A stretch of 19,047 nt of DNA from an uncultured Lachnospiraceae bacterium (GTDB lineage Bacteria > Bacillota > Clostridia > Lachnospirales > Lachnospiraceae), in assembly GCA_902797565.1 (NCBI GenBank), contig CADBTO010000214.1, positions 1 to 19,047 on the forward strand. The letters run 5' to 3'. The notes beneath the pieces were generated by a model that did not search any database, had not been told where the DNA came from, and saw only the letters and a program-made list of their open reading frames with translations. Numbering within the stretch: position 1 is the stretch's first letter; every line of letters starts with the position of its first letter. Of the stretch, positions 1 to 7,914 are shown piece by piece. A program made the translations under genes and the position numbers.

Positions 1-104
1 ATCCCGGCCTGGCTGGGCGGTTCAAGCGCCTGCCTGCGTGTCGGTGACAGATGTGCAACGAAAAAGTGCCTGTTCCGTGATGGCAGAAACTGCATCCCGG
101 GCTG

Positions 105-533
105 CTAGCCGGATATGCCTGTCGGTCCGAGGAGTGCGTCCTCCAGGGAGGCTTCCAGTTTTGCTTTCTGCTTCTTTAATTCATCGTTTTCTTTTACTAC
201 GTCATTATATTTCTTTTCCATGTCTTCAAATTTCGCATTACTGGACATGAGTTTGTGTTTGAGGTCATAAATATCTTTGTCCCGGTTTTCTATATCGTTT
301 TCATATTTTTCTATCTGGGTACGGGCCTTCAGATAATCATCAGCAATATTCAACTCGATCAGCGTCGCTTTCATATCCGGGGTCATCCGTTTGGCCTCTT
401 CAATGGCAGTGATTTCATCGATCTTTCCATTGATGTAGAAGGCGACTTTCTGCAGATAGTCCTCCGACTCATATCCACTCAGTGTATATACCTTTCCGCC
501 GATCAAGACACTGACGCTTTTCTTTGCTGACAT
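105..533 (-). CDS. zapA: Cell division protein ZapA, long coiled-coil form
   Basis: ZapA binds FtsZ in the cytoplasm and bundles its filaments, stabilising the division ring. The first ~90 residues match the family: a beta-strand start (SVSVLIGGKVYTLSGYE), then the helical part with VAFYINGKIDEI and the conserved region around IELNIADDY. From about residue 75 to 135 the protein is a highly charged, heptad-like coiled coil (E/K/D rich). At 142 residues it is longer than the E. coli (~109) or Bacillus (~85) proteins; the extra length is in the coiled coil. I chose the ATG at 533 because a GGGGAAAGGG ribosome site precedes it; a start 20 codons upstream lacks one. It follows ruvB after 168 bp and has its own likely promoter. 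Family assignment is firm; the exact role in this organism is inferred. Confidence 0.9.
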   Translation of the reverse strand: MSAKKSVSVLIGGKVYTLSGYESEDYLQKVAFYINGKIDEITAIEEAKRMTPDMKATLIELNIADDYLKARTQIEKYENDIENRDKDIYDLKHKLMSSNAKFEDMEKKYNDVVKENDELKKQKAKLEASLEDALLGPTGISG

Positions 534-676
534 ACCCTTTCCCCTTTTTCGTTCGTTACGATTCATTTTCCCCGACCGTGACCCGCAGCGCACGCTCTTC
601 TATTATTCGGAAAATCCTAAAAAAACGATTTCGCTGGAACCTTTTTGTAACGTATTTCTGTGTGCAACAACAATTT

Positions 677-705
677 ATTATAATCGTTTTAAGATTTTTT
701 TTCAA
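677..705 (-). promoter_or_regulatory. Likely sigma-70-type promoter of zapA
   Basis: On the minus strand TTGAAA (705-700) is followed after exactly 17 bases by a perfect TATAAT (682-677). Initiation would fall near 670, giving a leader of about 135 nt before zapA. The -35 box overlaps the last codons of ruvB, so zapA could be transcribed both from the upstream operon and independently. No convincing hairpin terminator was seen between ruvB and zapA. Confidence 0.6.
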
Positions 706-1703
706 CTGTCTTTTTTAATATGGAAATGTGTATAACATTCTTTTGTTGCAATTCTTCCTTTGGGCGTTCGCTGGATTAAATTTGTCATAACCAGATAGGG
801 TTCTATGACATCTTCTATCGTACCGGCATCTTCGCCTACGGATGCAGCCAGCGTATCCAGTCCCACGGGGCCGCCGCCAAAGTTTTCGATGATTGCAAGC
901 AGGATCCGCCGGTCATTGATGTCAAGCCCCAGTTTGTCCACATCCAGAAGATCGAGCCCTTTTTGCGCGATATCCAGATCAATCACACTGTCATAGTGTA
1001 CCTGGGCAATATCTCGTACCCGTTTCAAAAGACGGTTAGATAAACGCGGGGTGCCCCGGGATCGTCTGGCGATCTCAAAGGCACCTTCCTTGCTGATCTG
1101 GGTGCCCAATTTTTTTGATGAGGCCAGGACAATCTCGCAAAGTTCTTCGGGCGTATAGAAATCCATATGGTAGATTACGCCGAACCGATCCCGCAAAGGA
1201 GCAGACAAAAGCCCTGCCCGGGTTGTAGCCCCTACCAGCGTGAAATGCGGCAGATCAAGCCGGATGGATCTTGCAGCGGAACCTTTTCCGATCATGATAT
1301 CAATGACATAGTCTTCCATGGCAGGATAGAGCACCTCTTCGACCTGCCGGTTCAGCCGGTGGATCTCGTCAATAAACAGGATGTCGCCTTCTGCAAGAGA
1401 GCTGAGGATCGCAGCGATTTCCCCCGGCTTTGCAATGGCTGGCCCGGATGTGATCTTGCATTTTACGCCCATCTCGTTTGCGATGATTCCTGCAAGGGTG
1501 GTCTTTCCAAGTCCGGGCGGGCCATACAGCAGGACGTGGTCCAGGGATTCGCTGCGGTCTTTTGCGGCCTGGATATAGATCGAAAGGCTTTTTTTTGCCT
1601 TCTCCTGTCCGATATATTCGCAAAGCTTCTGCGGGCGCAGGGTTTTTTCTGTTTTTTCTTCTTCTGGCGTGACATCTGTCGCCAGGACACGTTTCTCCAT
1701 CAT
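702..1703 (-). CDS. ruvB: Holliday junction branch migration DNA helicase RuvB
   Basis: RuvB is the AAA+ motor that, as hexameric rings loaded by RuvA, pumps DNA through Holliday junctions during recombinational repair. The 333-residue length is normal. Visible motifs: Walker A GPPGLGKT (61-68), Walker [11 protein letters not shown] (107-116), sensor 1 GATTRAG (158-164), arginine-finger region RDRFG (171-175), RGTPR sensor 2 region (216-220) and a C-terminal winged-helix domain with [11 protein letters not shown] and the closing segment IQRTPKGR. The start is one of two adjacent ATGs (1703 or 1700); a GAGATAA-like site lies upstream. It is 40 bp downstream of ruvA, the usual ruvAB pairing; ruvC is not next to them, as is normal in Firmicutes, which use RecU instead. 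Confidence 0.98.
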   Translation of the reverse strand: MMEKRVLATDVTPEEEKTEKTLRPQKLCEYIGQEKAKKSLSIYIQAAKDRSESLDHVLLYGPPGLGKTTLAGIIANEMGVKCKITSGPAIAKPGEIAAILSSLAEGDILFIDEIHRLNRQVEEVLYPAMEDYVIDIMIGKGSAARSIRLDLPHFTLVGATTRAGLLSAPLRDRFGVIYHMDFYTPEELCEIVLASSKKLGTQISKEGAFEIARRSRGTPRLSNRLLKRVRDIAQVHYDSVIDLDIAQKGLDLLDVDKLGLDINDRRILLAIIENFGGGPVGLDTLAASVGEDAGTIEDVIEPYLVMTNLIQRTPKGRIATKECYTHFHIKKDS

Positions 1704-1743
1704 TTTTCATTATCTCTTTTCGTATCGCGCATAGCAGCGGGCA

Positions 1744-2361
1744 TCACAAAAAAGAAAGCTTTTTTAATGCTTCTTTTAAGAGTTGTTCTGTGTCCATAGA
1801 AAGTCCGTTTTCGACGGCGGCAATCGCCTTCATGGCTTCACTGCTGCTATAACCCAGTGCAGTCAGGGCAGCAAGTGTTTCACTTGTACTGCCTGCTTCA
1901 TTTGATACAGCACCAGCCAGTTCTGACGCCTGATTGCCATAGTCCTCTATTTCGGCAATGTCGATTTTGTCTTTGAGTTCCAGGATGATCCGCCGGGCCA
2001 TTTTGGGACCGACTCCCGCTGCCTTCGTAATGGCTTTTTCATCATCACTGATGATGGCAAAGCGCAGGTCATTGGGGGCCAGGATCGAAAGGATCGACAA
2101 AGCTGCCTTTGGTCCTACGCCGCTGACGCCCACCAGCTGCCTGTATAGCTCTTTTTCGTCACGAGATACAAAGCCATAGAGGGACACGCCGCTGTTTTCG
2201 GATACAGACAGGATGGTATAGATCTTGATTTCTGTGCCGACTGGCGGCAACGCAGCAAGATCCGATGCGGGAATCCCGACTTCGTATCCAATGCCCTGGC
2301 ATTCTATGACAACCGTATCCGTATTTTTTTCGGCAAGGATGCCTTGGATATAAGCGTACAT
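1744..2361 (-). CDS. ruvA: Holliday junction DNA-binding protein RuvA
   Basis: RuvA forms tetramers that hold the four-way junction flat and recruit RuvB. The 205-residue protein shows the three-domain layout: an N-terminal OB fold starting MYAYIQGIL (1-65), two helix-hairpin-helix motifs with SGVGPKAAL (80-88) and AGVGPKMARRI (115-125) that contact the DNA backbone, and a C-terminal RuvB-binding UBA-like domain with ALTALGYSSSEAMKAI, joined by a flexible Ser/Ala/Glu-rich linker (~140-160). The ATG at 2361 has an AAAGGGGAT ribosome site at good spacing. It begins 16 bp after the Gx-transporter gene and so probably belongs to the same transcript. Confidence 0.97.
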   Translation of the reverse strand: MYAYIQGILAEKNTDTVVIECQGIGYEVGIPASDLAALPPVGTEIKIYTILSVSENSGVSLYGFVSRDEKELYRQLVGVSGVGPKAALSILSILAPNDLRFAIISDDEKAITKAAGVGPKMARRIILELKDKIDIAEIEDYGNQASELAGAVSNEAGSTSETLAALTALGYSSSEAMKAIAAVENGLSMDTEQLLKEALKKLSFL

Positions 2362-2377
2362 CTTCTATCCCCTTTTA

Positions 2378-2896
2378 TCACCTGTTTGATTGTTTCAATA
2401 TTTGCTCCAGCCGGGGGAGCAGCTGACCTGCCACAGCACCGATTGCACCGCCGCAGAGGGCACCGGCTGCCAGCAGTACAGGGAAATAGTAAAGCAGGCT
2501 ATGGTTCTGGAAAACCACTGCAGCAACGAGGTTTTGCGCAAGATTGTGTGCGATGCCTCCTGTGATGCTGATGCTGAGGACGGAAAAAAGCTTTGTTTTT
2601 TTTAGAATCCACATACAACAAAAACTCAGCAGCCCGCCTGCCAGTGAATATACAATGGAAAATAAATTGCCAAAGAGCAATCCGGCCAGGATGATCCGCA
2701 GGATATTCAAAAGGAGTGCTTCTTTCCCACCGTATAGGTACAGTAGTACCACAACGACCAGGTTTGTCAGCCCTACTTTCATCCCTGGGACACCCATATA
2801 GAAGGGAATCAGGGATTCCACATAACTCAGGATTAACGCAAGGGCGAGGAAAAGGGCGAAAAAAGCAAGCTTTCTGTTTCGTTCATAATCTGCCAT
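2378..2896 (-). CDS. Gx transporter family (Hpre_diP_synt_I, COG4769) membrane protein
   Basis: A 172-residue integral membrane protein with about five hydrophobic segments and the family landmarks PGMKVGLTNL (37-46) and GGIAHNLAQN (113-122). The family was first labelled 'heptaprenyl diphosphate synthase component I' but resembles the substrate-binding subunits of ECF-type vitamin transporters; its substrate is not settled. The start is set at the ATG at 2896 because the AGGTGA site overlaps the alternative upstream GTG (2905). It lies 17 bp after the NusG-domain-II gene; this pair recurs in Firmicutes, often near ApbE or FMN-binding electron-transfer genes, hinting at a role in flavin or quinone metabolism (inference). 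Here ApbE and Rnf lie about 6-14 kb away. Confidence 0.85.
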   Translation of the reverse strand: MADYERNRKLAFFALFLALALILSYVESLIPFYMGVPGMKVGLTNLVVVVLLYLYGGKEALLLNILRIILAGLLFGNLFSIVYSLAGGLLSFCCMWILKKTKLFSVLSISITGGIAHNLAQNLVAAVVFQNHSLLYYFPVLLAAGALCGGAIGAVAGQLLPRLEQILKQSNR

Positions 2897-2913
2897 GTGA
2901 TTCACCTGCGCTG

Positions 2914-3336
2914 CTAATTCGTGAATGTGTCATAGCTCTGTTCTGTTTCGTTTTCTTCCCCCGTGATCTCCACACTGACCTGGTTTGGCAGGCACACAAT
3001 GGACTGGTGTACCAGGTGGATCCTGCCCTGTTTGATACATAGGTGGTCAGGACACTGGGCTGATTTCATATAGGCGCAGCCGTCTTTGATCACCAGGATA
3101 TTCGTTGGCTGTGCCTGATTCGGGATGGGGATGGTCTGGTCTGCTTCAAGTGGATATTCACCCAGAACCTTATTCTGGCAGCGTACCAGTACGCGCTTTC
3201 CCGGTTTTGAAACAAGGAGGCCGCGGATCAAAAATCCCAGACAGATCAGGCATAATAAAGCGATCAGCAAAAGAAAATCTGCTTTTGTTTTTTTGCCAGC
3301 CAATTTTTTAGGCGCTGTTGTTTTAAGAGCCATCAT
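2914..3336 (-). CDS. NusG domain II-containing membrane-anchored protein
   Basis: A 140-residue protein with a basic N-terminus, one transmembrane segment (about 20-42) and an extracytoplasmic NusG-II beta domain. The diagnostic motif is CPDHLC (95-100), followed by KQGRI and SIVCLPN with Cys115; these match the Cys-x4-Cys ... IVCLPN pattern of PF07009. Despite the name it has no NusG transcription-factor N-domain, so it should not be read as a transcription factor. The function is unknown. It starts at one of two adjacent ATGs (3336 or 3333) inside the last codons of miaB, with GGAAGG upstream, so translational coupling to miaB is likely. An upstream in-frame extension lies wholly within miaB and was not used. 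Confidence 0.85.
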   Translation of the reverse strand: MMALKTTAPKKLAGKKTKADFLLLIALLCLICLGFLIRGLLVSKPGKRVLVRCQNKVLGEYPLEADQTIPIPNQAQPTNILVIKDGCAYMKSAQCPDHLCIKQGRIHLVHQSIVCLPNQVSVEITGEENETEQSYDTFTN

Positions 3337-4843
3337 GGTTGCTGCTGCCTTCCATGCCGGTTTTTTCTCCCATAAAATAAAAACCACAGCTTTTTACGAG
3401 CCGGACGGGCAGGATTTTTCCGATATCTTCCGGTGTTCCAGGAAAATGTACGACGAAATTCTGCCCGGTATGTCCCGTCAGAAGCCCGGCTTCTTTTGCG
3501 TTGGCCTGTTCCGCCAGAACCAGTTCGATGCGTCCTTCTTTCTCCAGCGCGTTTTCCTTTCCGATGGTCTGAACCCGTTCCAAAAGCTTGTTAAATCGAG
3601 CCTTAATTTCTTCTTGGGAGGCAGTTTCCTCCCAAGAGGCAGCCGGAGTGCCGGGACGTTTGGAATAGAGGAAGGTAAAGGCTGCGTCAAAGCGGACGCG
3701 TTCTACCACATCCAGCGTTTCCAGAAAATCTGCTTCCGTTTCGCCCGGAAAGCCAACGATGATATCCGTCGTCAGGGAGATGTCCGGAACTTTTGCCCGA
3801 AGTTTTTGGACCAGCGTAAGATAATGTTCCTTCGTATAGCGGCGGTTCATTTTTTTAAGAATCCTGTTGCTGCCGGATTGCAGGGGAAGATGGAAATGCC
3901 GGCAGATTTTTGGATTTTCCGCAATGACGTCAATGAGTTCATCAGACAGGTCTTTGGGATGGCTGGTCATAAACCGGATCCGTTTGATCTTTTCAATTTT
4001 TACGATTTCTCGAAGCAGTTCTGCAAAAGAAAGCGGCTCTTCGGCCAGCGGCCTCTGCCCTGATGCTGCTCCCAAAGATGAAGCATTTCCAGAAGTCTTA
4101 TTCGAAGACTTTCCATAAGAATTGACATTCTGTCCCAGGAGCATGATTTCCACCACACCATCATCCGCAAGTGTTTCAATTTCCCGCAGGATATCCAAAG
4201 GATTTCTGCTCCGTTCACGACCCCGGACATAGGGTACGATGCAGTAGCTGCAAAAGTTGTTGCAGCCAAACATAATATTGACGCCGGATTTGAATGCGTA
4301 TTTCCGCTTGACAGGAAGCTGTTCCAGAATCGTAGGATCCTCGTCCACCAGGTCGATCACCTGTGACTGGGCCTGTCTGGAAAGCACCTGGAAAAAAATT
4401 TCCGCAAAGCGGTACAGATTGTGCGTGCCAAAGACAAGATCTACAAAAGGATAGCTTCTTTTGATTTTTTCAGCGACACCGGGCTCCTGCATCATGCAGC
4501 CGCATAGTCCGATGACCATTGCAGGATTTTTCTTTTTGAAACCATTCAGATAACCCAGCCTGCCGTAGACCTTGTTGTCCGCGTTTTCGCGGACACTGCA
4601 GGTGTTGTAGAGCACGACATCTGCAGATTCCTCTTCTTCTTCATAAAGATAGCCCATTTCAGATAAAATGCCAGAGAGCTTTTCAGAATCCCTGGCATTC
4701 ATCTGGCATCCAAAGGTTGTGACATGGTATGTCAGCTGGCGCTGCAGAACTGCAGCCTGTTTGGCAATTAGGGGACGGCATTGTTCAATAAAATAAAGCT
4801 GTCGTTTGATCTCTGTTGTCTTGCTTGGTGTTTCTTGTTTCAT
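3323..4843 (-). CDS. miaB: tRNA-2-methylthio-N6-dimethylallyladenosine synthase MiaB
   Basis: MiaB is a radical-SAM methylthiotransferase converting i6A37 to ms2i6A37 in tRNAs. The N-terminal UPF0004 domain has its three cluster cysteines at TFGCQMN (C46), NTCSVREN (C82) and LCGCM (C116). The radical-SAM CxxxCxxC is CNNFCSYC (C194, C198, C201), followed by VPYVRGRERSR. LLGQNVNSYG, SHPKDLSDE, HLPLQSGSN and TDIIVGFPGET are all present, with a C-terminal TRAM domain. At 506 residues it is long: it has a ~40-residue N-terminal extension and a Ser/Gly-rich insertion at about 235-260 right after LLGQNVNSYG. NVNSYG and PYVRGRERSR favour MiaB over RimO or MtaB. It follows proA after 50 bp; GAGGGAGGG is present but about 14 bases from the ATG. 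Confidence 0.96.
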   Translation of the reverse strand: MKQETPSKTTEIKRQLYFIEQCRPLIAKQAAVLQRQLTYHVTTFGCQMNARDSEKLSGILSEMGYLYEEEEESADVVLYNTCSVRENADNKVYGRLGYLNGFKKKNPAMVIGLCGCMMQEPGVAEKIKRSYPFVDLVFGTHNLYRFAEIFFQVLSRQAQSQVIDLVDEDPTILEQLPVKRKYAFKSGVNIMFGCNNFCSYCIVPYVRGRERSRNPLDILREIETLADDGVVEIMLLGQNVNSYGKSSNKTSGNASSLGAASGQRPLAEEPLSFAELLREIVKIEKIKRIRFMTSHPKDLSDELIDVIAENPKICRHFHLPLQSGSNRILKKMNRRYTKEHYLTLVQKLRAKVPDISLTTDIIVGFPGETEADFLETLDVVERVRFDAAFTFLYSKRPGTPAASWEETASQEEIKARFNKLLERVQTIGKENALEKEGRIELVLAEQANAKEAGLLTGHTGQNFVVHFPGTPEDIGKILPVRLVKSCGFYFMGEKTGMEGSSNHDGS

Positions 4844-4893
4844 GGGTTCTTTGTGTACCCTCCCTCGTAACGATTGCTGCAGGTTTCTAACTC

Positions 4894-6138
4894 TCAGCCC
4901 CGGATCTGTCCGTTTCCATAAATGGTATATTTGGTGCTTGTCAGGGCAGCAAGCCCCATCGGCCCTCTGGCGTGAAGCTTCTGGGTGCTGATACCGATTT
5001 CCGCACCAAAACCGAATTCAAAACCATCGGTAAACCGTGTGGAAGCATTTACATAAACGCATGCAGCATCCACCCCGTCCATGAATTTTTCGGCATTCTG
5101 ATAGGAATCCGTGACGATTGCTTCAGAGTGCCCGCTGTTGTACCGATTGATGTGGGCGATTGCTTCTTCAACGGAAGACACTGTTTTGACAGAAATCTTG
5201 TAGTCCAGGTATTCCCTGCCAAAGTCCTCTTCTGTCGCTTCTTTTGCGGAAGAAAGGGAGCTGCGCGCTGCCTCATCTGCAAAAATTTCCACCTGGTGGC
5301 TTTTCAGCCGCTCTTCCAGCTTGGGCAGGAAGGCGGAGGCGATCTTCTCGTGTACCACCAGGGATTCGGCCGCGTTGCAGACACCAATCCGCTGGGTCTT
5401 GGCATTGACCGTGATATTCACGGCCATTTCAAGGTCTGCAAATTCATCGACATAAATATGGCAGTTCCCGGTGCCGGTTTCGATGACCGGAATGGTTGCA
5501 TTGTTTACAACAGAACGGATCAGCCCTGCCCCGCCCCGCGGAATCAGCAGATCCACATACTGGTTTTGCTTCATAAATTCTGTCACGACTTCGTGACCGC
5601 CTTCTTCGATCAAAAGAAGGGCTTCCCTGGGCAGCCCTTCTGATTCCAGTGCATCCTGGAGGATTTTCACCAGAACCTGGTTGGAATGCAGGGCATCGGA
5701 TCCGCCGCGCAGGATGAGTGCGTTGCCGGTCTTGAAGCAGAGCGCAAACACGTCGGCCGTGACGTTGGGCCTGGCTTCATAGATAACGCCGACCACGCCG
5801 ATGGGAACGACACGTTCGCCGATCCGCAGTCCATTGGGACGCGTCCACATCCGCTTGACTTCCCCGATGGGGTCTGCAAGGGATGCTACCTGGCGGATTC
5901 CTTCTGCCATGCCAAAGATCCGTTCGTTTGTCAGGAGAAGCCGGTCCAGAAGCCCTTCCGGCAAGCCATTCTGTTTTCCGCGTTCCATATCCTTTGTATT
6001 GGCATCCAGGATTTCCTGTGCGTGGGCTTCAAGTGCGTTTGCCCCGGCGAGCAGTCCGCGGTTTTTCTCGTCCGTGGAAAGTGCGGCAGTTTTGTACTTG
6101 GTTTGTGCTGCAGTCTGGCAGATTGTGATCAAATCCAT
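4894..6138 (-). CDS. proA: Glutamate-5-semialdehyde dehydrogenase (gamma-glutamyl phosphate reductase) ProA
   Basis: Cytoplasmic second step of proline synthesis: NADPH reduction of glutamyl-5-phosphate to the semialdehyde, which cyclises to pyrroline-5-carboxylate. The 414-residue protein is full length. Visible landmarks: [10 protein letters not shown] (120-129), the [10 protein letters not shown] stretch (198-207), [14 protein letters not shown] (218-231), the catalytic cysteine in [12 protein letters not shown] (C254) and the C-terminal [27 protein letters not shown]. The ATG at 6138 has GTGAGGA seven bases upstream. It shares orientation with proB, but the cyclo-ligase gene and a 196-bp stretch with repeats and a strong hairpin separate them, so ProA and ProB levels could differ. 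Confidence 0.98.
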   Translation of the reverse strand: MDLITICQTAAQTKYKTAALSTDEKNRGLLAGANALEAHAQEILDANTKDMERGKQNGLPEGLLDRLLLTNERIFGMAEGIRQVASLADPIGEVKRMWTRPNGLRIGERVVPIGVVGVIYEARPNVTADVFALCFKTGNALILRGGSDALHSNQVLVKILQDALESEGLPREALLLIEEGGHEVVTEFMKQNQYVDLLIPRGGAGLIRSVVNNATIPVIETGTGNCHIYVDEFADLEMAVNITVNAKTQRIGVCNAAESLVVHEKIASAFLPKLEERLKSHQVEIFADEAARSSLSSAKEATEEDFGREYLDYKISVKTVSSVEEAIAHINRYNSGHSEAIVTDSYQNAEKFMDGVDAACVYVNASTRFTDGFEFGFGAEIGISTQKLHARGPMGLAALTSTKYTIYGNGQIRG

Positions 6139-6176
6139 GTTTTTTCCTCACATTTCGTGTTTTGTTTTTATGCGAC

Positions 6177-6219
6177 GGGGTGCGCAGGGAAAATACCCGG
6201 CAAAGCCGGGGCGCACCCC
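6177..6219 (-). promoter_or_regulatory. Nested hairpin between cyclo-ligase and proA
   Basis: A perfect outer stem, GGGGTGCGC (6177-6185) with GCGCACCCC (6211-6219), encloses a perfect inner hairpin CCCGGC-AAA-GCCGGG (6196-6210), with ten unpaired bases (6186-6195) between the two 5' arms. On the transcribed (minus) strand it lies about 40 nt upstream of the proA start. It is not followed by a U-run in that direction, so a simple intrinsic terminator is unlikely; an RNA-processing site, stabiliser or attenuation element is possible. The pairing is seen directly; the role is inference. Confidence 0.6.
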
Positions 6220-6292
6220 GCGCGGCGGGCAGGGAGGATTTATATCCTATTACCCGATGATATGGTGTGCTGTTCCCGTGTATGTGCGATCC

Positions 6293-6415
6293 ATCACGGT
6301 GTGACAGGTTTCGTGTTTTGTGCAAGTGCAGCCATCACTGCGTGACAGGTTTCGTGTTCTGTGCAGGTGCAGTCATCACTGTGTGACAGATCTGGTGTTC
6401 TGTGCAGATCAGATC
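6293..6415. repeat. Three tandem copies of a 41-bp unit at the 3' end of the cyclo-ligase gene
   Basis: Units start at 6293, 6334 and 6375, each opening with ATCAC and exactly 41 bp apart. Units 1 and 2 differ at about 5 of 41 positions; unit 3 is more diverged, mainly in its last ten bases. Unit 3 lies within the conserved C-terminal coding region (the TEHQ stretch) and so is probably the ancestral copy. Units 2 and 1 then extend the gene and the 3' untranslated region. As 41 is not a multiple of three, each added copy shifts frame and the reading frame stops at the unit 1/unit 2 junction. Confidence 0.9.
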
Positions 6416-7000
6416 CATCGCCACGTCCCATGGGTGCTGGGGCAGAGAAGGCTGCATTTGCAGTTCAAAGCAGATTCCGATTTTCAAAAGCTGCGTGTTC
6501 TCTTCCAGAAAACGGTCATAATATCCTTTGCCATAACCCATCCGCTCTCCGTTTCGCCCAAAAACGACGCCTGGCACGAGAATCACGTCAACCGGGCTGT
6601 TTTTGGTGCCGGTTTTTGAGGGATGGTATGCTTTTGCTTTCGAACCGCGATTCATACCGGAACCTGGAGCCTGCGCATAGGGGCGGGATCTTGACACCGG
6701 CTCGCATACGCCGAATGCGCCCCGGGCAAAATCTTCCGGTCCGTCCGGCTCAAAAAACTGGATCTTGTCTCCCTGTGTCACCGGAAAGAAACAGCGGCAG
6801 GAAGCAGGCTGACCCAATAGCATATGATACAAAGGCAATAATGACACTTCTGCCGCCAGTGGATGATAGAGCAAAAGCTGCTGTGCCTGCTGCATTTCCT
6901 GCAGTTCTAATAACCTATGACAGATTTCTGCAGATTTCCGATCTGCCTCTTCCTGCGCTAATCCTGCACGTTTTTGAAGAATCTGTTTTCTTAAATCCAT
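6335..7000 (-). CDS. 5-formyltetrahydrofolate cyclo-ligase
   Basis: This ATP-dependent cytoplasmic enzyme converts 5-formyl-THF to 5,10-methenyl-THF, returning the storage folate to the one-carbon pool. The 221-residue protein starts with a basic helix (MDLRKQILQKRAGL) and has the family signature VPGVVFGRNGERMGYGKGYYDRFL between 142 and 165. TEHQ near residue 200 is the usual end of the fold. Two oddities: a Ser/Gly/Lys/Pro-rich insertion at about 105-134, and a C-terminal tail (from about 196) made by a 41-bp tandem repeat. The start is ATG 7000 or the adjacent GTG 7003; the GTG overlaps the proB stop (TAGTG), so coupling to proB is likely. Its place between proB and proA is probably co-transcription rather than pathway logic. 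Confidence 0.93.
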   Translation of the reverse strand: MDLRKQILQKRAGLAQEEADRKSAEICHRLLELQEMQQAQQLLLYHPLAAEVSLLPLYHMLLGQPASCRCFFPVTQGDKIQFFEPDGPEDFARGAFGVCEPVSRSRPYAQAPGSGMNRGSKAKAYHPSKTGTKNSPVDVILVPGVVFGRNGERMGYGKGYYDRFLEENTQLLKIGICFELQMQPSLPQHPWDVAMDLICTEHQICHTVMTAPAQNTKPVTQ

Positions 7001-7002
7001 CA

Positions 7003-7887
7003 CTAAAATCCAGACTCCCGTTGCAGGTCACTGACAATATCAAAATATTCATTAAAGTTTTCGCGGAATACGGTACCTGTGAAATCGTTTTCGAAAATTC
7101 GGTGCAGGATGGTAATATCTGAGGCGTTTGCAATGATCATATCCGCACCGGATTGTGTGGCAATTTCCGCAGCGCGCAGTTTTGTCATCATGCCGCCGGT
7201 CCCCATATCGCTGCCAGGCTCCTGGCTTGCCATGTGCATGACACGTTTCAGGTCATCTACATAGGGCACCAGTTCAGCATCCGGATCTTCCTTGGGATCC
7301 GCAGTATACAGTCCGTCAATATCGGAAAGCAAGATCAAAAGATCTGCGCCTACCAGTGCAGTGACGATGGCACTTAAGGTGTCATTGTCGCCAAAGCGGA
7401 TTTCATAAGTAGAAACGGTATCATTTGCGTTTACGATGGGGATGGCTCCCATAGAAAACAGCTCTTCAAAGGTATTTTGGGCATTCTTGCGGGATACATT
7501 GTCAAAAATCGTATTTTTGGTCATCAGCACCTGCCCTGCATTCGTATTCGCCTGGGAGAAGAATTGCTGGTAGATCGCCATCAGCCGCGCCTGTCCAACG
7601 GAAGCAAGCGCCTGTTTTTCCGGCAGCCGCTTTGGTTTTTGATGCCAGCCCACAGACTGCCTGCCCACTGCAATCGCACCAGAGGAAACGAGTGCTACGT
7701 CAATTCCCCGGTTCCGGATATCTGTCAGTTCCATGGCAAGCCGTTCAATTTTGATATAATCCACCAGTCCTGTACTCTTGTGGCAGAGCGAGTTGGATCC
7801 GATTTTCACGACGACCCGTTTCTTTTTTGAAAAGTCGATATAATGTTCGCTGCGATCTTGTTCCTTCATCATTTTGTTTGCAATCAC
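7003..7887 (-). CDS. proB: Glutamate 5-kinase ProB (short form, no PUA domain)
   Basis: Cytoplasmic first step of proline synthesis, ATP phosphorylation of the glutamate side chain; the usual point of proline feedback control. The amino-acid-kinase fold shows VVVKIGSNS (25-33), LVSSGAIAVG (66-75), VNANDTVS (152-159), FGDNDTLSA (165-173), LLSDIDGLYT (186-195) and MGTGGMMTKLRAA (228-240). The protein stops after about 294 residues, so the C-terminal PUA domain found in E. coli (367 aa) is absent, as in many Clostridia. The start is set at GTG 7887, preceded by AAGGGAGG ten bases upstream; a TTG ten codons further up would include the ribosome site in the coding region. A repeat-rich leader and a promoter lie upstream. 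Confidence 0.96.
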   Translation of the reverse strand: MIANKMMKEQDRSEHYIDFSKKKRVVVKIGSNSLCHKSTGLVDYIKIERLAMELTDIRNRGIDVALVSSGAIAVGRQSVGWHQKPKRLPEKQALASVGQARLMAIYQQFFSQANTNAGQVLMTKNTIFDNVSRKNAQNTFEELFSMGAIPIVNANDTVSTYEIRFGDNDTLSAIVTALVGADLLILLSDIDGLYTADPKEDPDAELVPYVDDLKRVMHMASQEPGSDMGTGGMMTKLRAAEIATQSGADMIIANASDITILHRIFENDFTGTVFRENFNEYFDIVSDLQRESGF

Positions 7888-7914
7888 AGTAGATTTGCCT
7901 CCCTTATATTTTTT

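Noticed and set aside
1..104. Start of a further minus-strand gene downstream of zapA
   Set aside because: Two of the three frames are open to the window edge but none shows a ribosome site or recognisable N-terminus. A U32 peptidase, often found after zapA, was considered but its LLAPAG start is not visible.
534..701. Terminator or riboswitch between ruvB and zapA
   Set aside because: A T-run near 605-620 follows only a very weak stem, and no conserved riboswitch core could be recognised.
3125..4063. Plus-strand frame of 312 codons
   Set aside because: It runs antisense to miaB and the NusG-II gene, has no start signal and shows no recognisable domain.
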